Made by a program: the position numbers and the translations under genes
Shown: positions 26,241 to 35,456 of the stretch, piece by piece
Layout: every line of letters begins with the position of its first letter
Numbering within the stretch: the first letter of the stretch is position 1
The notes under the pieces: model-generated
Database searches by the model: none
What the model was told of the DNA's origin: nothing
The model's input: the letters and a program-made list of their open reading frames with translations, nothing else
Source: Gimesia alba
GTDB taxonomy: Bacteria > Planctomycetota > Planctomycetia > Planctomycetales > Planctomycetaceae
Reading direction: 5' to 3'
Assembly (NCBI RefSeq): GCF_007744675.1
Contig: NZ_CP036269.1
Coordinates: 6,889,917 to 6,953,916 of the forward strand
Length of the DNA: 64,000 nucleotides

Positions 26241-27854
26241 TTATGAATTGCCCGAGCTCTCTGAGTTTCGGTGTACTCGGAGTGCCTTGACGGCGATGTC
26301 GCGAATGCGTGCGTTGTCATCGGTGATCAAAGCTACCAGAGCCTGCTTTGCTTCAGGAACCGTCATCGACGCCAGAATTTCGGCACTGGTTCTCCGGACC
26401 AGATCATCAGGATCCTCCAGAAGTGAAGCCAGGGCGGGAATCAGCTGGTCATGTAATTTCAGGATATGGGCACACCGGGCTGCCTGAATCCGCCGTTTTC
26501 TTAAGGGATGTGCCATGGCACGGCTGAATTCCAGGATACAGCGAGGATTCAGCTTTTGCAGTAATTTGCCGACCGAGGGACAGACCTGGGGATTGAACTC
26601 CTCAAAGTGTTCGAGCACGTAATCGACATCGAAACTGGAAAGTTCTTTACGAGCCGCTTCTCTGACTTCTTCCAGCGGACTGTCGATTTTATCAACGAGC
26701 AGGTTGATCGCGTCGGGGACATGCTGTGCGCGGAGCTGGCAGGTGGCCCAGGCCTGCTGAACCGGGTCTTCCGAATCGAGGCTTTGCAGGACCATTTCCG
26801 TGACTTCAGTCGTATCCAGGTTCCGTAAGATCCCGATGGCTGCTTCTTTTGCCTCCGGTGTTCCATTTTGCAGCATCCATTTTTGCGCCTGCTTTTTACT
26901 GACAAGATCCAGTTCGAGCAGGCTGATTAAACGGATGACGGCGGTCTGCAGGACCTTGGGGATTTTCTCAAAATTCTGCCTGTCGGAGCGCAGCCAGACG
27001 ATCTTGCCGATCTGCTTGAAGTTGGTATGTTGCAGTTCAGAAATACGTTCCGGCAACCAACGCAGGAGATGTGCGATAAACTCGGGATCTTCCCGCTCGG
27101 CAATGGCTTCGAGGGCTTTCGGGTTGGGGTAATTGACTTCGGTAAAATCGCAGATCAACTGCATGACCCCGATGTGTTTACTTTCTTTCAAAACCTGCTC
27201 GACAAGTTGCCTGGTTTCATCGCTGGAATGCCACAATATTTTTCGAATCGCGGGATCTCCTACGTTCCCCAGAATCAGGAGGCTTTCCACGATTTCTTCA
27301 GGCCGATCCAAATCGCTGAGGTGCTCGGCAGCCGACGCGAGTGCATTCAAATTATCACGTCGAATTTTTTGCGAATTTCTGAGGAATGTTCGGGAGTAGA
27401 CTGAATCGGTCGAAGTATCCAGAAAATACTCGTACAGTCTGCCTACCAGATACCGCAGAGTCTGTGAGACCAGGTCTGGCTGGTGGTTGACCAGACGTTT
27501 GTTCTCGAACAGCGCGACCAGTGAAGGGATCTGTCTGAAATCGCTGGTGATCCTCACAAATTCCAGGCCGCAATACTGTAATTCGCGGTTTCCATGCAGC
27601 AGACATTGCTTGATGGCAGAATCTAACGCGTTGGATTGCGTTTCCAGCAGCTTGAAGATGCTTGACGAATGTGTGGCATACCGTCGAATGACTTCGACGA
27701 GTCCCCGCGTACTTTGTTGTTCAAGCAAGGCGGCAACGGCCTGCTCTCTGATTTCCGGATCTTCAGCGTCCAAAGCCAGAATCAGCACATTGACGGCGTG
27801 TGAATTTCTGCTGAGTGCCAACAATTCGAATGTTTTAGTGATCGAAGAAGTCAT
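26241..27854 (-). CDS. HEAT-repeat protein
   Basis: A 537-aa, all-helical protein made of HEAT-like repeats. Clear units include DPEIREQAVAALLEQQ, DPVQQAWATCQL, PLEEVREAARKEL, DPDDLVRRTSAEILAS and DNARIRDIAVKAL. There is no signal peptide or membrane segment, so it is cytoplasmic and probably a scaffold. Repeats are densest at both ends; the middle (about 130-330) is more diverged. It heads a two-gene unit with the small membrane protein downstream, which could hold it at the membrane. Function unknown. Confidence 0.8.
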   Translation of the reverse strand: MTSSITKTFELLALSRNSHAVNVLILALDAEDPEIREQAVAALLEQQSTRGLVEVIRRYATHSSSIFKLLETQSNALDSAIKQCLLHGNRELQYCGLEFVRITSDFRQIPSLVALFENKRLVNHQPDLVSQTLRYLVGRLYEYFLDTSTDSVYSRTFLRNSQKIRRDNLNALASAAEHLSDLDRPEEIVESLLILGNVGDPAIRKILWHSSDETRQLVEQVLKESKHIGVMQLICDFTEVNYPNPKALEAIAEREDPEFIAHLLRWLPERISELQHTNFKQIGKIVWLRSDRQNFEKIPKVLQTAVIRLISLLELDLVSKKQAQKWMLQNGTPEAKEAAIGILRNLDTTEVTEMVLQSLDSEDPVQQAWATCQLRAQHVPDAINLLVDKIDSPLEEVREAARKELSSFDVDYVLEHFEEFNPQVCPSVGKLLQKLNPRCILEFSRAMAHPLRKRRIQAARCAHILKLHDQLIPALASLLEDPDDLVRRTSAEILASMTVPEAKQALVALITDDNARIRDIAVKALRVHRNSESSGNS

Positions 27855-28107
27855 GCCGGCTTGGGATCGAAAAAAGAACGAGAAGCATCACGGTAGTCAG
27901 TGCGGAATCTGATTGCGGTCGATGTCGATTTTACTGTCAGCGCAAATTCAGAGTCCTCAGCGACTCAACAACGGGCCCTATTCTCTCTTTATCGTAATCC
28001 GGAGATGGCGAACTGGAACTGGATTAACCTAATCAATCTAACCCACACAATCAGTACTACCGAGAAAACAGACAAAGCCAGCGGAGACTGAATTGCGGCC
28101 TGGCGGT

Positions 28108-28947
28108 TCAAGCTGTTGTTTCCAAGTACGGCTGCAAGAACTCGAAAGACTCTTTGAGTACATCCGGGGCGATATGGCTATGACGACTCAATTCCACGTG
28201 AATCCCCCCCGTGTAATTGATCTTCCGCAGGCCTGACATCACATCGGCAAAATCAATATCCCCTTCACCAAACCTCAGATGATCGTGCGCACCATAAACC
28301 ATGTCTTCGATATGAATATTGAAAATACGGTCTCCCCAGGGTTCGATGAACTGGCTGATGGGCGTCTCTCCCATACACTGCAAGTGCCCGACATCGACGG
28401 TCAGACCAAAACAGGGATGATCCACCAGCATCGTCAGGTCTTCAAAATCGCGGAGGGTTTCAATCAGCATGCCTGGTTCAGGTTCGAAAGCCAGCCGGAC
28501 CTGTTTCTCTGCTGCGTACATAATCACTTCCCGGCAGCCCTCTGCCAGTTGTGCCAGGGCTTGTTCCCGGGAGAGATCCTGATTGAGTTGTCCGGCCCAG
28601 AACGAAACGGCGTCCGATTTCAGAAACGCTGCCAGATCGATACAGCGTTTCAAAAAATCGATACGTGTGGCGCGTTCGGCGGGTGTGGCATTGACCAGAG
28701 TCGGTTCATGTTTGGCGCGGGGATTCAATAAGAACCGGGCACCAGTCTCAATGACAGAGGACAACTGGTACTGATCGAGTAAGGTCTGCATCTCCTCCAG
28801 CTGTCGCGGGAGGTCAGCCGAAAAGGGATTGAGACAATAGTGGTCCACGGTGATCGCGACAGACTGATAACCGGTTTCGGCGATCAACCGGATCGCGTCA
28901 TCCCAGCGGTGAAAGGCCAGGCCATTGGTATTGTATCCCAGTTTCAC
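28108..28947 (-). CDS. Sugar phosphate isomerase/epimerase-like TIM-barrel protein
   Basis: A 279-aa protein of the AP endonuclease 2/xylose-isomerase-like TIM-barrel family. Metal-site residues typical of the family are visible: E in AFEPEPGMLIE, D/H in LTVDVGHLQCMGE, H in NIHIEDMVYGAHDHL, and E in GIHVELSRHSH. The GTG at 28947 is chosen because the open frame further upstream crosses the transcription terminator of the preceding gene at 28982-29013. That makes the longer version (to 29025) unlikely. The reaction is probably isomerisation or epimerisation of a sugar or cyclitol; substrate unknown. Confidence 0.8.
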   Translation of the reverse strand: MKLGYNTNGLAFHRWDDAIRLIAETGYQSVAITVDHYCLNPFSADLPRQLEEMQTLLDQYQLSSVIETGARFLLNPRAKHEPTLVNATPAERATRIDFLKRCIDLAAFLKSDAVSFWAGQLNQDLSREQALAQLAEGCREVIMYAAEKQVRLAFEPEPGMLIETLRDFEDLTMLVDHPCFGLTVDVGHLQCMGETPISQFIEPWGDRIFNIHIEDMVYGAHDHLRFGEGDIDFADVMSGLRKINYTGGIHVELSRHSHIAPDVLKESFEFLQPYLETTA

Positions 28948-28981
28948 TTGTTGACTCTTTGTGCTGACAGAAAGTGAGAAG

Positions 28982-29013
28982 AAAAAAAGCCCTCGATCAA
29001 GACGATGAGGGCT
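28982..29013 (-). terminator. Rho-independent terminator of the DUF1080 gene
   Basis: On the minus strand, a 7-bp stem AGCCCTC/GAGGGCT (29007-29013 with 28988-28994) and 12-nt loop are followed by a run of seven T. It is 32 bp past the stop of the gene ending at 29045 and shows that the next gene starts downstream of it. Confidence 0.85.
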
Positions 29014-29044
29014 CATCACAAACATTCAAGTAATGCAGCCGCTG

Positions 29045-29701
29045 TTAGTCAGCCAGAGGTTTGACACGAATGTTTTTATAGTAAACGACGCTCTTGGGGT
29101 CGTGTGCCTGCAGTGCAAAACTCCCTTTTTCTCCCAGAGATGGATACCCTTTTGCGCCTTCAGGTTCCGTGTAATCGATTACGGTTTCGCCGTTAATTTT
29201 AATCACGACATTTCGGCCTTTGACGATGATGTGTTGCGTCCACCATTCATTATCTTTGGCAGGCGTCTTAAACAACTTCACGCGATTATAAATGCTGCCT
29301 GTTTTGACTTTGTCTTTGTGAGTCACATTCACCTGTGATTCATAACCCTGAGTCGGCCAGCCTTCTTCCTGAAATTTGGTGTGGAAGAAAATTCCGGAGT
29401 TGCTGCCCGGTGTGGTTTTGACGTCTGCTTTGAATTCAAAGTTCTTGAACTCTTTTTCGGTGAAGAGATGGGAGCGTTTGCCTGTGACGACGATCATGCC
29501 GTCCTTGACTTCCCACGGGCCATCTTCTGCAATCCGCCAGCCAGTCAGGTCTTTGCCGTTAAACAGGCTGATAAAACCTTCTTCAGTTTCGGCATTTTTT
29601 TCGCCGGAATAGACGGTGCTTCCCAGGAAGGATGAGACCAAAAGAGCGGCCATGATTCCAGTGAAGGCATTGAAACAGTTCGTCGCGCGGTGCATCTTCA
29701 T
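29045..29701 (-). CDS. DUF1080 protein (3-keto-disaccharide hydrolase-like), secreted
   Basis: A 218-aa exported protein with an N-terminal signal peptide (hydrophobic to about residue 32) and one DUF1080 domain, a concanavalin-like beta-sandwich. Typical family patterns: FISLFNGKDLTGWR at the start, GPWEVKDGMIVV, FEFKADVKTTPGSNSGIFF, GYESQVN, W-x-H-x-I-V-K-G-R, GEKGSFALQAHDP and IRVKPL at the end. Some family members hydrolyse 3-keto-glycosides; others may only bind sugars. It is flanked by terminators on both sides, so it is a single-gene unit. Confidence 0.88.
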   Translation of the reverse strand: MKMHRATNCFNAFTGIMAALLVSSFLGSTVYSGEKNAETEEGFISLFNGKDLTGWRIAEDGPWEVKDGMIVVTGKRSHLFTEKEFKNFEFKADVKTTPGSNSGIFFHTKFQEEGWPTQGYESQVNVTHKDKVKTGSIYNRVKLFKTPAKDNEWWTQHIIVKGRNVVIKINGETVIDYTEPEGAKGYPSLGEKGSFALQAHDPKSVVYYKNIRVKPLAD

Positions 29702-29791
29702 CGTGTTGAAAACTCCTGAAAGTGAGTATTGAGATTAGGAAGGTGTTCTTTTTCTATATGCTACGCAGTCAACCCATCCGGTAAAAGTAAA

Positions 29792-29829
29792 CAGGGCACT
29801 TCCCCGAACTTTTTCAGGAAAGTGCCCTG
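29792..29829 (-). terminator. Rho-independent terminator of the VWA gene
   Basis: On the minus strand, a 10-bp stem CAGGGCACTT/AAGTGCCCTG (29820-29829 with 29792-29801) and 18-nt loop are followed by TTTACTTTT. It lies 35 bp past the stop of the gene ending at 29865. Confidence 0.75.
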
Positions 29830-29864
29830 GTTTGGCTTAAGGATCTTAAGTAATTCGCCTCTTT

Positions 29865-31739
29865 TTAGAGCTTGGGAACTTTGATCTCTTTTCGTTTCTG
29901 ATCGTAGAGCGGGCTCCGAAAACCTTCCGCAAAATACATCCCAAAGCCCTGTCCCAATTCAAATTGGGCGCGTTGTGCCCAGGGAGTTCCCGCATGCTCT
30001 TTCATCACAAATTTGTACTGTGCTTCGGCTTTCTTCAGCTGTTCATCGAGCTGCTCCACACTGACTTTGGTCAATTTGACCTGTTCCGGATCGGGGGGCA
30101 GCATTTTCTTGCCGCGTCTGACATTCCAGACGTTGCTCTTTTTCTCTTTCGGAACGGGCATGTTTTTGGCATGCTGATCCATGGCCAGGCAGAATTGGAA
30201 TAACCGCACACGATACGCGAGGCATTGCGCGAGTGTTAAATCATAAGCGGCTCTCCAGCGAGAGGACTTTTCCTGTGCTCGCAAAGGCTTGATCGATTCC
30301 AGAATATCGACTGATTTCTGTAACAGCCCCATGGCGCGAATCGCCTTAGGAACTTCCTTACTGCCAATGGCGTAAAATTCCTGCTTCTTGAGCGGATAGT
30401 AGAGTTCCCTGACATTCAGCTGCTTATCGAGGTGTGGATTCATCGTGACGATTACTTTCCAGATCGCCGTGCGAAATTTGCTGGCGCTGCGAGAGGCATC
30501 GTAATCACGACGTGATAAGAGCAAAGGTTGATACTCTTTCATATCCTGAAAACGGTATTGTCGTTGCTGGTCACTGCCTGCACCGGCAAGTCGCTGTTCT
30601 TTCCCAGGCAGCACAAAGAAGATGCCCCCGGTTTCACGGGCAATGCGTACCTGTTCGTAAGGGCCGAAGCCAGCAGAAAAGGCATCCCAACGGCCATGCA
30701 GTCCATCATATTGTAATGATTCGGGAAATGCCGTTTCCGGTCCTCGATTAATCTGAATCCAGAACGGTAGATTATATTTGGGATCAGTCCACTTCTGTCG
30801 GGCATAAGGATAACCGAATACCGATTCGCGTCCCAAAATATAGATTGGCGTTTTGAGACGTTTGGCACGTGTGATGACTTCTTCGACGGCGGCACCGTCG
30901 TCGCCTGATTCATCCGTGACGAGCACTAGACACAGTCGGCGGTCGGTTCTGCGGGCCATAACCGTGTATTTATCAATGGTGGCTGAGACGGTCTGGCACA
31001 TGTTTTCCAGACCCGATTCATCAATGGGAATTTTTGTGATGGCATCCTGAACTTCTTTCAGATCGGTTGTCGGTTTGGCGGTATGCACGTGGACGCCGGC
31101 ACCGTAACTGAGAATGGCGGTTTGTAATGTCTGATCGCGTGAGCGGGTCTTGGATTCCTGCTTGGCGGCAATTCCCAGTTCGCCGTAAATTTTATTGAAG
31201 TTATCACGGATTTCTTTCTGGTCGTCTTTCATACTGCCCGATTCATCGAACAGCCAGACCACCAGAATTTTTTCTTCACGCATGATGCGAATGAGTTCTT
31301 TGGAGATGCGGCTCATAGCGGTGCCATAACCTTCGACGACGGCTCCCACTTCGCCGGTGACTTCACCAACCCCCAGGTCTTCACCCAGAATATCATCACC
31401 AGGAGCAGTAATTTCTCCCGCTGTGATTTTGATTTCAGGTTCTTTCAGGCTTTCTGACTTTTCAATTTTCTGTGAGGAAATCGCAGGAGCCGATGTGGCA
31501 CCGACATTGGTAGAAACTGTACCACCGGATGTGACACTCAGATTTTCAGAGACGGAGAGATCTGTTTCCAGGACCTGTTCGAACTCGGCCTGATCGCGTA
31601 CATCATCAAAGATGGTTTCGATCGCGACTTCTGGTTGATTTTCAGTCAGATGATGATGAATCATCCCCATCGCAAATAAAATGACTGCGTGTACAATCAA
31701 AGATGTAAAAAACGCTGAATAATCGCGCGCTCGAGCCAT
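29865..31739 (-). CDS. Membrane-anchored von Willebrand factor A protein (VWA-1)
   Basis: A 624-aa protein: a membrane helix near the N-terminus (about 10-30), an acidic linker, a VWA domain with an intact metal site LFDESGSMKDD (D-x-S-x-S, Asp165), and VLVTDESGDDGAAVE. After that come ~300 residues of helical C-terminus with GTPWAQRAQFELG near the end. The start at 31739 has GGGGGA 8-10 bp upstream; an ATG at 31760 is the alternative. It is paralogous to the next gene upstream (shared VVWLFD, ETxGIxF, R-W-R-A-x-Y-D-L and GTPWA patterns). The pair is probably transcribed together. Function unknown; VWA domains usually bind a protein partner via a metal ion. Confidence 0.82.
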   Translation of the reverse strand: MARARDYSAFFTSLIVHAVILFAMGMIHHHLTENQPEVAIETIFDDVRDQAEFEQVLETDLSVSENLSVTSGGTVSTNVGATSAPAISSQKIEKSESLKEPEIKITAGEITAPGDDILGEDLGVGEVTGEVGAVVEGYGTAMSRISKELIRIMREEKILVVWLFDESGSMKDDQKEIRDNFNKIYGELGIAAKQESKTRSRDQTLQTAILSYGAGVHVHTAKPTTDLKEVQDAITKIPIDESGLENMCQTVSATIDKYTVMARRTDRRLCLVLVTDESGDDGAAVEEVITRAKRLKTPIYILGRESVFGYPYARQKWTDPKYNLPFWIQINRGPETAFPESLQYDGLHGRWDAFSAGFGPYEQVRIARETGGIFFVLPGKEQRLAGAGSDQQRQYRFQDMKEYQPLLLSRRDYDASRSASKFRTAIWKVIVTMNPHLDKQLNVRELYYPLKKQEFYAIGSKEVPKAIRAMGLLQKSVDILESIKPLRAQEKSSRWRAAYDLTLAQCLAYRVRLFQFCLAMDQHAKNMPVPKEKKSNVWNVRRGKKMLPPDPEQVKLTKVSVEQLDEQLKKAEAQYKFVMKEHAGTPWAQRAQFELGQGFGMYFAEGFRSPLYDQKRKEIKVPKL

Positions 31740-31932
31740 CAGTAAAATCCCCCTTGTCATTTTTCCTCGCGAGAGCGAATCAAAATGAGTGCCTGTTTTG
31801 TCTCAGCATCCTCAGGATGCTAATCCGATGATAGATAATCGAAATGAGTCAGGAACCAGGAACCACTGCAGATAATCTGAGTGTTCCGATTCTTAAAATG
31901 TTGCGATGTCTGTGTTTACAATATGTATTCAC

Positions 31933-33852
31933 TCAGATTTTGAGTGGTTTGCTGGTATCGATGCCCCGTTTTTTAAGAGCCTCATTTCTCTTACGTTGTT
32001 CTTCTTCGAAACGCGGGTTCGGTTTTGTAACGCGATTTCCCTTCGCGTCCAGGTTCATCTTCATTTCCTTCCACTCCCACCCCAGTGGCTGATTCATTTC
32101 TTTGGCAGCCAGATAAGCCCAGGGCGTACCGGGATGGTCATCAATAATGCCGTTCAGCAATTCGGTAGCCTGTTTACTCAGTTTCCGTACAAACGGGCTG
32201 GAGCGTACTTCTTTGGAAGGCACCAGTCTCCAGGCATTATTAGCTTTATTTTCGAACGATTTCGGGTTACTTTTCATCTCCGCCAAAACGGTATTGTAAC
32301 CAAAGGCTCGTACACGGGTCGCCAACACGCGGCCCAAAGCCAGATCGTAATTGGCGCGCCAACGTGGTTCGGAAATTTTCTTCCGATCATTCAAACCCTG
32401 CTCCAGCATAACTTGCAGTTCGTTCAAACCGTAGTCAACTTCTGAAACAGGTTTTTGTGCCTCTGTGATTGCCTGTCGGAGTACATTGTCCGAACTTGCG
32501 GGAAACTGCAGTGTCGGAGTAGGAAATCTGCGTTTTGAAAGCTGTGTTGCCGCCGCGGTTTTGACGAGTACTGCTTTGGCCGCATTCTTTTGGAGCTTCC
32601 CTTCGTAGTCACGAATCGGAATATAGTCAGGGTGATAGGCCCGCATATCAGCTGCTTCGAACTTGGCCCCTTTGGAATCATCTTGTGTAATAAAATAAAT
32701 CCCGTTGGTTTCTGCACACAAACGGGTCAGGGCATAAGGCCCATAGCCCGAAGATAACTGACGGGCGTCGTAGTCGTTCTGCCCCCAGAAGGGGAGCTTG
32801 ATCCGTTCGGGCATCACGGTTTCCGGCCCGGTTTCTGCAATCGCCGGAATATCGTAACCATCCACTTCGAACGTCGTCATGACCTCACGTCGGCCGAAGG
32901 GGGATGCGTTTCCGACCACATAACATTTAATGCCGTTTCGCTTGGCATCGCGAATTGTCGTTTCCAGATTCTGCATATCGGATCCCGCTTCATCGGTGAC
33001 GACAATGATCATCATGTTGCGGCGGCCCACTTTTTTGTAGCGGAGCCAGCGTTTGGTTACCGTATTCACAGCAGCGAAAACATTTTCATCTCCTGAGGTA
33101 TCTTCTTTAATCGAACGGATCTGTGAGACGACCTCTTTGACATCGCTCACAGGATCTTTGGTGACGATCTGAGTTGTAGCTCCAAAGGCGGCAACCGCCG
33201 TTTTCAGTGAGTTTTCATTCTCGGTTGCATTCAGAATACCCAGCTGTTTATACACGTTTTCAAACCGGTCGGCGATTTCATTTCGACGTTTGCTGACTGA
33301 AGGAGAAACATCAAACAGCCAGACCACCAGCAATTGCTTTTCTTTGGCAGCGGCCGCGATTTCCAAAGTTAAACGGTCGATGGCTCCGGCTACGCCCCCT
33401 TCAGGACGGTCGGTTTCGCCGGTAACTTCGACAGACGCCATCAGTTCTTCTTTGGCGGGTTGAGTCAGTTCGTCATTAAAGATGGGCTCGGGTGTTTCAA
33501 TTTCACTTTCCAGCTGATTCTGCAGCGCTTCCTGCTGTTCGCGCGACGTTTGCGGTGCGGCTGACATCGAAGGGGACAGCATCTGCGTGTCTCCAGAACT
33601 GCCGACCACGTCCTGAATCGTGGGATCGATATCGTAAACACTCTGATCCAGTTCTTCGATCGAAGAGATAATCGCATGCTCGGAATCGAGCAGCGTAATG
33701 CGCGTGATACTAGCCAGAACAAGCAGGAGTAACAGATGCACGCCCAGACTGATAAACCAGGCGGGTACTTCCTTCATGTTCAACCAGCTTTGGGGTTCAA
33801 CGTCTACAATTTCGTCAACATGAACGTCCCTGGCGGAATTGACAACACTCAC
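31933..33852 (-). CDS. Membrane-anchored von Willebrand factor A protein (VWA-2)
   Basis: A 639-aa paralog of the downstream VWA protein. It has a ~30-residue cytoplasmic N-terminus, a membrane helix (about 30-50) and a long acidic linker. The VWA domain has metal site FDVSPSVSKR (Asp181; D-x-S-x-S is kept although Pro replaces the usual Gly), with IIVVTDEAGSD later. The helical C-terminal region contains RWRANYDLALG and HPGTPWAYLA. The GTG start is supported by AAGGAG 6 bp upstream. The two genes are 193 bp apart on the same strand. Keeping the two diverged copies side by side suggests the products form a hetero-oligomer. Confidence 0.82.
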   Translation of the reverse strand: MSVVNSARDVHVDEIVDVEPQSWLNMKEVPAWFISLGVHLLLLLVLASITRITLLDSEHAIISSIEELDQSVYDIDPTIQDVVGSSGDTQMLSPSMSAAPQTSREQQEALQNQLESEIETPEPIFNDELTQPAKEELMASVEVTGETDRPEGGVAGAIDRLTLEIAAAAKEKQLLVVWLFDVSPSVSKRRNEIADRFENVYKQLGILNATENENSLKTAVAAFGATTQIVTKDPVSDVKEVVSQIRSIKEDTSGDENVFAAVNTVTKRWLRYKKVGRRNMMIIVVTDEAGSDMQNLETTIRDAKRNGIKCYVVGNASPFGRREVMTTFEVDGYDIPAIAETGPETVMPERIKLPFWGQNDYDARQLSSGYGPYALTRLCAETNGIYFITQDDSKGAKFEAADMRAYHPDYIPIRDYEGKLQKNAAKAVLVKTAAATQLSKRRFPTPTLQFPASSDNVLRQAITEAQKPVSEVDYGLNELQVMLEQGLNDRKKISEPRWRANYDLALGRVLATRVRAFGYNTVLAEMKSNPKSFENKANNAWRLVPSKEVRSSPFVRKLSKQATELLNGIIDDHPGTPWAYLAAKEMNQPLGWEWKEMKMNLDAKGNRVTKPNPRFEEEQRKRNEALKKRGIDTSKPLKI

Positions 33853-34279
33853 GGCCTGCTCCTTGGATTAGACTGAAATAGGCACCTGCTCAGCATTTGA
33901 CTTCAATCTGCTGAGTCTGATCAGTAGTGAACCGGGGGCAAAACACCCCTGTTTGATATTAAACGTCATTGATGATTATAAGAATTTTCGTCCATCAATG
34001 GCGTATCAAACTTGGAATTTTACCCCTGAATCCAGACAAATACAATCATTGCCCATCCGATTGGCTCGAAAATCTGTCCAAAAGTACATTTTGCGTTATA
34101 TTTTGGAAGAATTTGACCCTATTTAATAACCTCAAAACGCCGTTCAACGTTCGTCTTTTTTTTGCATTCCGTAATAATTGATAACCGTTTACGAAGAACA
34201 ATTACGTTCAACGCCGCAAAACAATAAACTGGCTGCTTTCCCTTATCGGATGCAAAATACTTACGACAGGCGATTCTCA
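33853..34279. promoter_or_regulatory. Divergent AT-rich promoter region
   Basis: About 425 bp between the VWA-2 gene (minus) and the DUF456 gene (plus). It is very AT-rich between 33950 and 34200. Promoters for both directions are expected here, but no box pair was firm enough to list, and no repeat or RNA gene was recognised. Confidence 0.4.
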
Positions 34280-34852
34280 ATGTCTTTTGAGTGGCTCTAT
34301 GACTGGCTTCCCATCACCTTTTATTACCTGATGGCAACGCTATTGCTGCTGGCAAATCTGACGGCCTGGGTCTCGATTCTGTTTCTCGTGCCCGGCAACT
34401 GGATCATGGTGCTGTTGTCGGCGCTGTTTTATGCTTTCATGCCCGGTGAGGATAATGGCATCTCACTGACGGTATTGCTGATCGCGGTGGCGCTTGCCGG
34501 TCTGGGCGAACTGGTCGAAATGCTGGGCGGGTCCGCGGGAGCAGCCAAGAAAGGGGCCAGCCGACGGGCCATGATTCTCTCCCTGTTGGGCACATTCATT
34601 CTGAGTGTGATCGGCGCCATGGTCGGCACTCCGTTTCTGCCTCCGTTTGGAACAGTCCTTGGTGCCGTCTTAGGGGGAAGTGTGGGGGCTTATATCGGCG
34701 CTTATCTGGGCGAAGTCTGGAAAGGAAATGAGCTGGTCGATCGTTATGAAATCGGACGGGCGGCGTTTGTCGGCCGCATTCTGGGGGTCGTCGGAAAGAT
34801 GGCAATCGGCGTCATCATTCTGGTGATGATCACCATCGATTCGTTTATCTGA
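34280..34852 (+). CDS. DUF456 family membrane protein
   Basis: A 190-aa integral membrane protein of the DUF456 family. Hydrophobic segments lie near 10-42 (two helices with VPGNWIMVLLSALFYAF, the conserved family block), 52-68, 88-105, 110-135 (glycine-rich: GTVLGAVLGGSVGAYIGAYLGE) and 160-188. The ATG at 34280 was taken because the family motif starts soon after it; two earlier in-frame ATGs (34178, 34250) would add a polar tail. Function of the family is unknown. Single gene. Confidence 0.82.
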   Translation: MSFEWLYDWLPITFYYLMATLLLLANLTAWVSILFLVPGNWIMVLLSALFYAFMPGEDNGISLTVLLIAVALAGLGELVEMLGGSAGAAKKGASRRAMILSLLGTFILSVIGAMVGTPFLPPFGTVLGAVLGGSVGAYIGAYLGEVWKGNELVDRYEIGRAAFVGRILGVVGKMAIGVIILVMITIDSFI

Positions 34853-34876
34853 CAACGAACGATGCGCTCGTAGCGC

Positions 34877-34915
34877 AAAAAAACGGTGACTGCATTCGAA
34901 AACACAATCACCGTT
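34877..34915 (-). terminator. Rho-independent terminator of the lipoprotein/DUF1559 unit
   Basis: On the minus strand, an 8-bp stem AACGGTGA/TCACCGTT (34908-34915 with 34882-34889) is followed by seven T. It lies 32 bp past the stop of the gene ending at 34947. The A-run means it may also stop transcripts from the DUF456 side less efficiently. Confidence 0.75.
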
Positions 34916-34946
34916 CGAACAGGAAACACTGCTCACTGATTCGTTG

Positions 34947-35390
34947 TTATTCCAGATTAAAATTGATTTCGTTATCACCTTCTTTGACCTCGGCTGTCAG
35001 TCCGGATGTCTTGGGACTCATCCCGTATTTTTCCGGAATCAGCGAGAGGTCTGTATTGGCCTCTGCCGATTCTGCGGGAAGTTCAGACGTATCCTTTTCC
35101 GAAATAATCATCACCTTGTGGCTGCCAATCGTCGCGCCATCACCTTGGGAATAGGTGGTCAGCGTGTAAGTGCCATCCGCCTGAATCTCGCCGGCTGCCG
35201 CTTTGCCCGGGCCATCGGGAATGAAGGTCACCGAACCGGTCGGCAGGGGTTTACCGTTGTAAGAAACTGTTCCATGCACTTCGCCCGTGGGCAGTTGATC
35301 CGAATTACCGGAACAGCCCACCAGCGTCGGCACTGTTAACAGAGTGACTAAAAGCAACAATCGATTTGAGAATGTCAAAGTCTGGTACAT
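34947..35390 (-). CDS. TTR-like (carboxypeptidase-regulatory-like) lipoprotein
   Basis: A 147-aa lipoprotein with signal peptide and lipobox LVGC (Cys26). The mature part is a single transthyretin-like beta-sandwich: GEVHGTVSYNGKPLPTGSVTFIP at the start, ADGTYTLTT in the middle, IGSHKVMI, then IPEKYGMSPKTSGLTAEVKEGDNEINFNLE at the end. The pattern is shared with the lipoprotein at 38567. It follows a DUF1559 gene by 66 bp on the same strand and ends at a terminator, a pairing common in planctomycetes. Probably a cell-surface structural or binding protein. Confidence 0.85.
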   Translation of the reverse strand: MYQTLTFSNRLLLLVTLLTVPTLVGCSGNSDQLPTGEVHGTVSYNGKPLPTGSVTFIPDGPGKAAAGEIQADGTYTLTTYSQGDGATIGSHKVMIISEKDTSELPAESAEANTDLSLIPEKYGMSPKTSGLTAEVKEGDNEINFNLE

Positions 35391-35456
35391 AAAGCATCCG
35401 CTTGAAAAAAGTTTGATTCCCTTGTTTAAAAGATCACACGCAACAAATTGACTTGG

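Noticed and set aside
21046-27854. Defence island
   Set aside because: HEAT, LRR and methyltransferase genes are present but no nuclease, STAND NTPase, TIR or restriction gene.
28948-29025. N-terminal extension of the isomerase gene
   Set aside because: It would be translated across the terminator of the preceding gene; the GTG at 28947 fits better.
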